64,000 nucleotides of DNA from Adineta steineri (Eukaryota > Rotifera > Eurotatoria > Adinetida > Adinetidae), in NCBI GenBank assembly GCA_905250115.1, contig CAJNOI010000211.1, positions 62,001 through 126,000 on the forward strand, written 5' to 3'. Position 1 is the stretch's first letter; every line of letters starts with the position of its first letter. Shown here one piece after another: positions 54,149-64,000 of the stretch. The translations under genes and the position numbers were made by a program. The notes beneath the pieces were generated by a model. It was not told the origin of the DNA and made no database searches. It saw nothing but the letters and a program-made list of their open reading frames with translations.

Positions 54149-55088
54149 ATGTGTGACGAAACAGAAGAAAATCTTATTGAAGATGCTGATGCTGATTCGG
54201 AAGATGAAGCAACACTAATAACAACAGCAACATTAACACCAACAATAAATACAACAGGCATGAAAACTGTTGTGAATAGTCGAAAGTCTTTACGGACACC
54301 TAAATGTGCACGATGTCGAAATCATGGTGTTGTCTCTTGCCTTAAAGTAAGTGTATATAAGGGCTAATAATAATCTTTTTTTGGCTTCGTTTCACTAGGG
54401 TCACAAAAAATATTGCCGATGGCGTGACTGTACGTGTGCAAGTTGTTTATTAGTAGTAGAGCGGCAACGCATTATGGCTGCTCAAGTAGCTCTTCGTAGG
54501 TAAATTATTTATCATTAATTATGAAAGATAAACGATAATATTCAATCTTTGATGCATTTTCTTTTAATTTTCTATAGACAGCAAGCAACAATAAATACAA
54601 ATAAGACAACAACAATGACAAACAGTAATAAATATAGAAATTCAGCTTTATTTCTTGAACAAAAACGTCTTGCTGTACAAAAAAATTTAAGACAATTACA
54701 AGAAAGTTCTATATCACGAGATGTTATTAGAAGTAAAAGAATTTTTTTATCTTAAATATTTAATACGAATTTGTTTTTTATTATTATTGTTAAAGGTCTT
54801 AAAGCAAAAAGTCATAAAAATGAGAATAATGGAATTAATCGTTTTTCAACAATTCCAGTTCTTAATGATCGATTACGTAAACGTCGTTGTTTTGCTGATA
54901 AAGAACTGGACAATATTCCAGCAATATCTACAACATTTGAGAATATGGTAACAAACAGTGCTTTTCGTATGGCTAATTTAACACGTTTTCGTTCACGAGA
55001 CACATCAATATCATCTTTTCCTACTGAAAAATCCACACATAAGAAATGGACTGATTTTTCTGTAGCAGCTATTATTGGTCAGAGTTAA
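54149..55088 (+). CDS. DMRT2: DMRT2-like DM-domain transcription factor
   Basis: DM-domain zinc protein of the doublesex/mab-3 family, which controls sexual differentiation and, for DMRT2, also somite or muscle patterning in vertebrates. Four exons: 54149-54346, 54399-54499, 54578-54732, 54796-55088; 248 residues. The DM domain (about 47-102) reads [20 protein letters not shown] then [20 protein letters not shown] then [16 protein letters not shown], with all zinc Cys/His residues. SCLKGH and CLLVVERQR favour DMRT2 over DMRT3/4/5. No DMA domain is seen. The C-terminus ends [14 protein letters not shown]. The acidic, threonine-rich N-terminus is short. An acceptor TGTTTCTAG ends 9 nt before the ATG. 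Confidence 0.92.
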
Positions 55089-56964
55089 TCTATTTTATAT
55101 TATTTTATTGTATATGTTTGAAAGAGAAGAAAAAAAAAAGAAAGAAACTATTTTTGGTGTTTTTTTTTCTTGTATTTGAGACGTAAAACTATGATTATTA
55201 GTATAAAAACATATGAACAAAATGTTCGTTATATAAATGATAAAAAAATTTTCATGCAAAATATTACAATTCTATATAAGATAATAGTATGAAATTTTAA
55301 TAGAGATTGAAATTAATTATCAATATTTCAATAGACGTGTACTGTCTTGTTTTCTATATAATGATTGATAGCTCAAAATTCAATAAAGAATAATAGAGAT
55401 TTTTATACATATATTATTTACTTTGTACCTAGAGGCACACAGTGCGTAAGATCAATCTTTAGATGGTAACAATAATCGATGCATCATTGACTGCATCTTT
55501 CGGAAGTATATATATACATATATAGAATAGATTTTTCTCAATAACCTTATTCATTGCTAACGACATTTATTCTATTGCCACCCTAGTAATGAGATCCTTT
55601 GCATAGACAATTTTTGCTTCTCTTTCATGTGAATTCATCTGACAAACTGTATTCTAAATGTGAAATGAAAATATTACGTTTTAGAAAATATTATTCAATC
55701 GTACAAATTTATTCAGAATAGATTCCTTCAGTTTGTATCAATAAGATGTGTATATACAAGAATTGTTGTCATCGATAAGTATCTACTGATTGATCAGCAA
55801 CATTATTAAAGTAATAACGTTTGTAGATGTACGTAGGAAATAAGACTTGTGATATGCAGCAATTATGTTTCATTTTTTAATATTATCGATACTAGTTGGT
55901 AGGACATCAATTAAACTTGATGTCTACTATAGTAACAAACTAATGCATCACAACTATAATAGACTGAACTATATCGTATACTTTTAATAAATAATACGAA
56001 AGTTATCTATACAAAGGTTATATCAATGAGAAACGTAATAATTATTCATGAACTTCTCGATGATCTAACTAGATCAAAAATGAAAAATAGCGTGATAATC
56101 GCTGCCTTGACAACTAACATAGAACTCAACTGAAAATATCTAATACAATAAAACTAATAATATGAAAGCTTGTTACAATTTAATAATCTCTAGCGTAAAC
56201 TTTTGAAAATTTTTGTTGAGTAATAATTCGCAGGTTATATTATTAGACTAGGATAATTCATTGATGTTAAAACAGAATTATCATTGATAAGGGGAAGCTT
56301 GCTAATACGTTAAATCCAAATTTTATAACAAAGTAGCGATCTAAAGTACTGACAATGTGAAATAATAAAAACATATTGTCATGATTTGTCTTAAGGAAAA
56401 AAACCAGCAGTTATATTAAAGTTAATAGAGATAGATATGAAAAAGAGATTTAAGCAAGGAAGTGAAAGTTGTCATTCCCGGAAAAAATTTGATATATCAT
56501 ACGTCATAAATATTATGTCACATCGACTTACTAATCCAGTTAGAATAGTACATTTCAGGTTTTTACTTAAAAATGAGTTGTTTTCTAATTTCTATTTTGT
56601 TAATAATTATTACAGTAAACTATTCAATAGTTGAATTCTCTGTAAGAATTTAAATCAATTTTTTAAGGATGTCCTTATGTAAATATGTTAGTATTACATT
56701 ATCAAGCTAATGCAAATCGTATTTTTGACTATCTTACAAAACAAATTTTTTATAGGAAATGTCAAGGTATTTATTCGTGAAAGATTTGACTTTTTTATGA
56801 CTGTGCTATTTTTTTTAATATACAGTCAATCGAAAATCTGATATATGAGACAAATTCGAAAGTAACGACTACTTGTGTTTTACCAAAGCTACTATCACGT
56901 GCCATCGAATGACAAACAGCCAGAACTGATTTTATTTCATAGAAAAAGTAATCACAAAATCAAT
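55089..56964. other. Intergenic region
   Basis: About 1.9 kb between convergent genes (DMRT + and the small membrane protein -). AT-rich; nothing recognised. The open frame at 56437-56634 has no coding support. Confidence 0.5.
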
Positions 56965-57249
56965 TTACGAATTATTGTTAAGATATACGATGTTGCGATT
57001 GGGATCCATTGGATTAACAACTGTATTGTAAGGAGGAGGTGGTGATTCTTCGATAGGTACTGACCAACACATTTGCGGTTGCTGTAATTGTTGATGCTGT
57101 TGACGATTAGATAAAACAAGAACTTGCATAGGATATGGCATGATTTGTCGTTGAGCATACTGCTGACGTACACAATACCTCGCAATAGATATAAATAATA
57201 TTACGCCAGCTATTCCAACGAACACCAAATAATATGAAGAAGAAAACAT
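56965..57249 (-). CDS. Small single-pass membrane protein with PPxY motif
   Basis: Not recognised as a named gene. A single exon of 94 residues: a short N-terminus (MFSSSYY), one membrane segment (about 8-24, LVFVGIAGVILFISIAR), a juxtamembrane CVRQQYAQRQ, a Gln-rich stretch and EESPPPPYNTVVNP at 67-80. PPPPY (70-74) is a class I WW-domain ligand, as used to recruit NEDD4-type ubiquitin ligases. The layout (short lumenal end, one membrane span, cytosolic PPxY) recalls VOPP1, WBP1 and shisa-like proteins, but I cannot align it to any of them. Base composition is less AT-rich than the flanks, which supports coding. It may have an upstream exon with a signal peptide that I did not find. Confidence 0.6.
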   Translation of the reverse strand: MFSSSYYLVFVGIAGVILFISIARYCVRQQYAQRQIMPYPMQVLVLSNRQQHQQLQQPQMCWSVPIEESPPPPYNTVVNPMDPNRNIVYLNNNS

Positions 57250-59579
57250 TGTGTTTTGAAGATTTGTTTACACAGGTCAGATGAACAAAATAGTAAAAAA
57301 AAAGTAATGAAATCTCTACGTTAGTCGATGGCTTGAAGTAACAGAAGTGACAGAAAAGGAAAAAAAAGATAAGTAAAGAAATTTCTTTTTTTTACATTTC
57401 TTTATGATTAACATACAGTGGATGAGTTTAATAATGTCATACTCGTAGAATTTTTTACGCGGGTTCTATTATAATTTCTGGCGACATATTATCTGCCGTC
57501 CGTTCGTTCGTCATTGCAAATAAGAATAAAAATTTACCTATTCTCCAGTAGTTTATCTATGGAATAAACTTTTTTTTGCTTTCTACTTCATAGATATTTC
57601 AACGTATACATTTATTCCGATTAATACAAACATTCGAATATGTATGGAATATTAAATACTGTACGATTTTTCATTGACAAAGCATTTTAGAAGAAAATCA
57701 TTAAAATATGAACTCGTGTATGTAGAATATTTTGTTTCCTAAGGATATTAATGCATTTTCCTTCTCTTTTGCCATGTAGAAGATAGAAGATCGAGTATGC
57801 GCTCTAAAGATTCTCAGATGCTACTGTATCCAAGTCTAAATAGTTACTTTCAAGTAAATCTCGGCTTAAGTTGTCGTCAATTATTTTATTATGATAAAAA
57901 CATTTTTTGAACTACATTTTCTCATTCTTACTCATTTCAGTCTATAGTTTATCAAATCAGTAAATAAAATCATGACATTACCCTGTTGTTGATGACATCT
58001 TAATCTATATATTACTGTAAATCTATGAAGCAAACTCCATTCAAGTATTAATGAGATTTTTTTTCTACAATTTATGTCTTTTAAGAACAAAATTTTGCTC
58101 ATTACAGAGTTTGAATAACATTCACCTGTTTCTTATTTATGTTTCCGTATATACCTGTTCCAAGTACATTAGACTTTGATCCGTCAATCTAATTTATTTT
58201 CTTACTTGACAATAAAGTATGATTAACCAAAGTAATGAATTGATAAATAGTTTGACGCAGCAGGCATTGACTGATGAAAATAAAACAGTTATATTTCAAG
58301 TAATATTAACAACGTTAATTAATATTTTCTATAAAGTATGTTATTCTTCGATATAATCAATTGCGATTAAGTATTTCTATTTATAAACAGATTGACAATT
58401 TTCGATTATAAATATCGTTTAGCTAAGAATCAAAGTTGGATTATATTCAATAGATCAATTTTATGTTTCACAGTCCTTAGTATGCTCTTCTATATCTATT
58501 TTTATTAAATCTTCTTGCTTCATCCGACTTTATTAATTAGAAAAATATCTGATTTTTTTTATTCCTCAAGTATCAGACTTTTCAAAATTTTACTAAAAAA
58601 GCTGCTAGCGCAATCCCTAGCGGAATTAAAATCTGAAACAAGATCTAATTTTTGTCTCTACCTTCAAGAAAATAGCTTAATGGTATCATTATGAAATGGT
58701 TTTCACCTTATTATGTGACGTAAACGTATAGAAATACCGGAAAGAAATAATTTATATATTATGAACTCACATGATTAGCATTTTTACATCTGTGGAAGGT
58801 AACGAGTGCAAATTTCTATCCCTAAACACTTTAGTACTCCTTTTAAATCGTTTTTTACAAAATCCAATCACAGATTTTTTATTGAACATTATATTAATTC
58901 TAATATTTTATATAATTCACAAAATTTGAATATTCCGAAATGAATGATAGATTTTGGTGTGAGTTGATTTATCACGATAAGAAAACTTCAATTATCAGAT
59001 TCTATTATCAGTTAAATAGACATGAAATGACTTTAAAGTTAATCATTATTATTCATTCTTGCATATTAAAATTAAACAATATAAGATTAATAATTATCTT
59101 TTCGTAATATTCTCTTTAATAAATGAAATGTTTTTCTTATACTTTGTTTTCATCGACAAACTTTTCCTTTACCGTTTGAGAAAAATAAAAAAAAAGTCAT
59201 CAGTGCAGATCGTAATAGAGAAAGAGAAAAAAAAGAAAGAAAGAAAGAAACATAGACATGACACTGAAAGCCCTAAAGCATTGAATGTGTCCTCTATATA
59301 ACTGAAGAAATGAAGAGAGCGAGAGCGATAGAGAAAAAATACGAGATAGCCGTATTTACAACCATACGTAATTCCCGATATGAAATAAGAAAATGAACAT
59401 TTCTAACTTAGCGAATGGAGAGATAAAGAAAAAAAACAAACAAATAAAGAACGGATAATCATACAAACATCTGCATAGAAGGATAATCCCTGAACGAAAT
59501 GAAAAAAAAAAATAATATAAACACGACACCGATTTCTTAAAGAACCGGACACGTAAAATAATAAGGAGAACTAAATATA
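57250..59579. other. Intergenic region
   Basis: About 2.3 kb between two minus-strand genes; it should include the promoter of the small membrane protein and the 3' untranslated region of the WDR62-like gene. The open frame at 59059-59301 is a chance frame in K/E-rich low-complexity sequence. No repeats or RNA genes recognised. Confidence 0.5.
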
Positions 59580-62500
59580 TTATTCAGTCACAACAACAAC
59601 AGTTGTATTTGTTGTACATTCTTCATTTTCTTGTTGTTGTTGTTGATTTTGATTGTTGGCAATGCGTACATGAAGATCAGTAAATATCTGTTCAATATAT
59701 TGCTTTAACATAATATCTCTTGTATCTGAGCTTTGAGAAACCTTTTTGTAATAGAAAATAAATAAATCATATATAAAGAATAAAATATATATTTACTGTG
59801 GAATAAAGATTTTCTAATTCATTAAGACGTTTATGAAGATCATCAGCAAGATCATTGATAACTGGTATACGATCATCATTGATAATTGATTCACTATAGA
59901 ACAAAAACGAAATGAATATATATATACGTTTATATAATAATATTAATTTACTCTTCTTTTGTTTCATTCATTGTTGTTTGGGATAATGATGGTTGTAAAA
60001 CTTTATGTATTTGTTTGATTTGTCTATAATCTGGTATTGATATACTACGACGTATTTTAATTTCTTTTTGATTATCATTATCATTTAATGTACATGCTTG
60101 TAATTCATTTGTTGTTTCTAATGAATCTGAACTTTCAACTGAACATGTACTTGATGAACGTTTGGTTGGTTTATTTGGTGATGATGGAATATCTTGTAGA
60201 AGTAATGGTTTTAAACCAAGTACAACTGTTCGATAAAAACAATCTTGTGCCCATTTTGGCATAAGATCGTTTGTTGTATTATCTAATTCACGTAATGGTA
60301 AAGATGAATTTGATGTTGAATGAACATATTGTTTTGTTTCATCATTTTCTTTTGTTTGATTTGTTTTTGTTGGAGATGATGTATTTGATGATGCTGATGA
60401 TGATGATGATAATGGTGGATTAGGTGCAGTTGGTAGATTTGGTGGACGACGAGGTACACGAGAAATCTTTACTCGACGTAATGTTGCTGCTGTTTTTGAT
60501 TGTGGTATACTTGTAGATGGTAAAACAAGATTTTGAGTTGACCGAGATTTAGTCATAGTTTTACTTGACGATAATGGACGAGTATCCATAGAAACAGTAG
60601 ACGGAACACGACGTGTTTGAGAATTCATAGTAAGTGAAGTAGCAGATGTGGATGGTACAAACGTTGGTACTGGTGGTGGTGTAGAAGATGTTGCACCTTC
60701 TCGAAGTTTACTCATTGAACTTGATGTATGTGCTGCATAGGATGGTAAATAGGAATGCGATGATGATGATGATGTTGTATCTCCAGCAGCATTATTAAGA
60801 GAAAGAGTTGATGAACGAAAACGATCTTCAGATTGAGCTCGATTACCTAGATTAAAATAGATATAAATTAAGTTTATTTATTTAAATCATGTTTTTTTGT
60901 TTCATCTGGGCAGATGTGGATATGATTATTTCTATACGAGACTCAGACAAAGCACTGTTAAGCGGCTCCCACTCAGAATTTTCATTTCTTTTTTTGATTG
61001 AAAAATCTTCAATGACCTACCACGAGTTTTTCGTATGGTGGATGATTTTGGTGGTGCTGTTCTCGGATCCATCGTATTTATTATTTGAGATCGACCATTT
61101 TTAGTTGTTCGAATAGATATAGACATATCTTCTTGTGTTGTATTTGCTGATGTTGATAATGATTCAGTTATTCTGAAAAATAATATTTATATTTAATGAA
61201 GTTCGATTTCATTGTCTTACGTTATTTCTTTCGATACTGAACGAAATCGAGATGAAACACTTTTTCGTCGTTGAACTTGACGTGTTGATATTTCATCATC
61301 ATCAATTGTTGTATTTGCTGTTAAATTTTCATGATCATAATTTTCTTTGAAAAATGAATATGTTTTTCCATTTGTACTATCTGTAATTGTTGCTGTTGTT
61401 GGATCATCATCTAGAGAAATTCATCTTGAAGAATTTTATCATATAGAGAAAAATAACAAACCTTCATCAAGAAAAACTGACTCATCATCTTGTGAACTCG
61501 CTGAACGAATCATTTTATCAGATAAACTAAAATAAGACAAAGAATTCAGAATTAATTTTATATTTGATAAGAAATAATATTTACTCTTCATTAATAATAT
61601 CAGGTAATTGTGGACGAGTAAATTTTGATTCAAATTGCTAAAATATCATTTATTATTATTATCACTTGAAAGATATCAACAAATAATACGAACTAGTAAA
61701 CGAGGTTCAGCAGTTGCCCATAAACTTCGTTGACGTTTCGATTGTGGTTGATGTTCTTCAATAATACTAGGTGCCTAAATTTAGTACAAAAAAAAGCAAA
61801 GAAATTATATTCAACAAAATCAATTAGTTAATTAAAAATCTACCTGTGAGATTGATTCTTCTACCTCAGTACTAAAAAAACAAACAAACATGTATATTTT
61901 TATTATCCAAGAAAAAAAACTTACATTTCAAGGTCATTCGATTTCGCTAATGGTACCGATTGTAATCTACAAATCGCTGGTACAATAGCTAATTCCGCAA
62001 TATTCCAAACAAACATACAACTAAAATTCTTATGATATGAATGACAAAAGAATCTTAAAATTAATTTTACCTATCACCCGAAATCGTATATAAATGATGA
62101 CCATCATGACTAAATTTTAAATCTGTAACTATTTCACTATGACCACAAAGTGATGCAACACATTCAGTAGTTAAGATATCCCATATATAAACACATTTAT
62201 TTGAACATGATGTTGCTAAATATCTTCCCGATGTATCAATATCGATTTTAAGAAGATAACCTGTATCATCATTCATTGAACCTTTCATTGTTCGAACTCG
62301 TTTACCATCTTGAGTATTATAAACTCTAAAAAAAAGCACAGAATAATAAGTATTCGTCCATCAATCTGTATCATATATATCTGCCTCTTCTTATTCTCTA
62401 CTGTATATTTCTGAAACTCGCTGTGAGATAATCTCTATTTATTGAGAATAATAATCAGAATCTAGTTTAGTGAATATTCCTGTTAGTTAGTATTTATAAT

Positions 62501-63165
62501 CTATTATCTAAGAAATAACCTTATCATTCGGTCTTGACAGGCTGTATTAACAAGTTCACGTGTGTGATCAACTGCTAAATCATAAAATGTTTGTTTTTCG
62601 ACTATATTATTCGAACGAACAAATTGATATTTTCCATTTTCATTCTACGAAAGAAAGAAAAAACATCGAAATTCATTATTATTATTTTTTTCTTAATTAA
62701 AAATATGATTTTTACTTTAGAAAGTGATCGGAATATTAATGATTTATCAGCACTACATGAAATTAATTGTAAGTTTGATGTTATTGATGATACTGTAAAA
62801 CGAACAGCTGTTATGGCAGCTGAATGATCATCTAATGTTGCAACTAATTGATAATCTTTTGTTATATCAAATACATGAACAAAACGATCTCGACTGCTTG
62901 ACGCAAGAAAAGTTACACCTAAATTTAAATAGAAAATAGAAAATTTTGTTTTCGATAAATTATTAATACAAACCCATTTCAGATGATTGACCATAATCAA
63001 CACTAAGCACTTCACTATCATGTGCTTCAACAAGTGCAATTTGTTTAAATGTTTGCATATCCAATATACGAATATTTCCATTTCGATCACCAATTGCTAA
63101 TGATAAACCATCAGGATTAATTTTCATACAACGACCACCAATTTTTGGAACAAATTCAGGTCGTT
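59580..63165 (-). CDS. WDR62: WDR62/MAPKBP1-type WD40 scaffold (5' end missing)
   Basis: WD40 scaffold that binds JNK pathway kinases and localises to spindle poles (WDR62) or acts with JNK/NOD2 (MAPKBP1). Fourteen exons: 63165-62974, 62918-62716, 62644-62520, 62325-62071, 62020-61925, 61871-61844, 61774-61694, 61637-61585, 61526-61462, 61410-61221, 61172-61021, 60846-59952, 59893-59797, 59741-59580; all phases fit and 864 residues are encoded. WD repeats: LAIGDRNGNIRILDMQ, VEAHDSEVLSVDY, FLASSSRDRFVHVFD, LDDHSAAITAVRF, LISCSADKSLIFRS, LATSCSNKCVYIWD, CGHSEIVTDLKF and ISGDSCMFVWNI. A basic/Ser-rich tail follows, with SMSKLREGA, LMPKWAQD and a C-terminal helix ending in a Gln run. The first visible exon begins in the middle of a codon after CTCTCTAG, so about half of the WD region should lie upstream, but it is not seen in the last 835 bp. 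Confidence 0.9.
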
Positions 63166-63947
63166 CTAGAGAGAAATAGTTATTTTTATACTAATGTAAT
63201 TTATTCCGATCATATAGTTATATAATCTATTAGAATTTCAGTTCGATAGCAAATCTCATTAGTTTCGATCGAAATAGAAACCATATGCCGATAAATTTAA
63301 AATTCACAGAATGATTATATTATATTATTTTTTCTTTAAAATCCGGTAATTAAGAACATCAGTCTAATTCCGAAAACCTGAAATGACATATATTAAAATA
63401 ATTGATAATTTCCTTCTATATAAGTAGAAATTCTAACCCTTCAGGGCTTTTATCAGAATACTATATCATATATATGTATATATAGATAGACAAGAATACC
63501 AGTGACATTGAAAGGAAATGCTTGAAAAGACTCCATCATTAATCATACAGAAAATCATTAACCTTTTGTTTACAGACCCATATATGTATATATACAGGAT
63601 ATGCTGTACTCCGATCACTTCCGTTACAATGAAGAAGTTTCCGCTTACATATAGATTATGAACATTCGCAGACATACAACCGATACTTTCCAATCTGAAA
63701 TCAGTTACATTGCACTATACGACGATGAATTGAAGTGAAATGACTTAAAGTTAATGACGTTTACCCTGGAACTATCGTCTAAATTACCTTGATCTTTATA
63801 CACTAATTCTATGTCAATCTACTTTGACTGTATTCAGAATTAATATATCAGATGACAGAACAATATTATTCTACTGACCTCTACTAAACAGATATGTCAT
63901 AAAAGCATCGTATTACTGTATAGCATCTTTCTGTATTTATTTATTAG
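63166..63947. other. Noncoding stretch upstream of the visible WDR62-like exons
   Basis: About 780 bp, AT-rich, with small (TA) tracts near 63466 and 63580. No exon of the WDR62-like gene was found here, although introns elsewhere in it are 45-195 bp. Either a long intron or a truncated gene copy. Confidence 0.5.
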
Positions 63948-64000
63948 CTCCTTTATCAAAATCTGCGACGCAAGTATTAGATAAAGCTGATACAGAATTA
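63948..64000 (+). CDS. Possible exon of a gene continuing past the right edge
   Basis: After an acceptor-like TTTATTTATTAG the plus strand is open to the window end and encodes APLSKSATQVLDKADTEL, with typical exon composition for this genome. It is too short to recognise. It could also be chance. Confidence 0.25.

Overview
The window is eukaryotic, AT-rich animal DNA: 13 recognisable multi-exon or single-exon protein genes, one small unrecognised gene and a few remnants. Introns are mostly 45-70 bp with GT..AG ends. Axonemal dynein, NR4A, DMRT, WDR62 and SLC35A4 genes show a metazoan. Interstitial GTGTGGG motifs (the TGTGGG unit known from bdelloid rotifer telomeres), tiny introns, splice-acceptor sequences directly in front of start codons (bdelloids trans-splice a leader) and a gene of a mainly fungal family together suggest a bdelloid rotifer. 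That assignment is an inference.

Layout. 1-8124 (-): the middle of an outer-arm axonemal dynein heavy chain, cut by the window edge and by a 100-N gap. 11154-18124 (+): a 12-exon, 1,728-residue protein joining a GHKL ATPase domain to a C-terminal HExxHxxxxxH zinc motif (DUF3684-like). 18.3-20 kb: telomere-like array and a ~380 bp tandem repeat. 20505-29681 (-): five tightly packed head-to-tail genes (ADAL, LETM1, KDM8, WRAP73, GPC1-type acyltransferase) with gaps of 66, 150, 28 and 68 bp, probably a trans-spliced operon. 30044-31325 and 41094-42401 (+): two paralogous purple acid phosphatases. Between them lie a DUF229 sulfatase-fold membrane protein (-) and an SLC35A4-type transporter (+). 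48489-51096 (+): NR4A nuclear receptor after about 6 kb of noncoding DNA. 52.1-53.0 kb (-): remnants with a BTB-like exon. 54149-55085 (+): DMRT2-like DM-domain factor. 56965-57249 (-): small membrane protein with a PPxY motif. 59580-63165 (-): 3' part of a WDR62/MAPKBP1 scaffold.

The coding exons were joined by hand. For every complete gene the exon lengths sum to a multiple of three with consistent phases, which is good internal support for the models. No tRNA, rRNA or CRISPR array was seen. Gaps between genes hold a family of short inverted-repeat elements whose arms resemble telomeric repeats, plus one hAT-like MITE inside a KDM8 intron.
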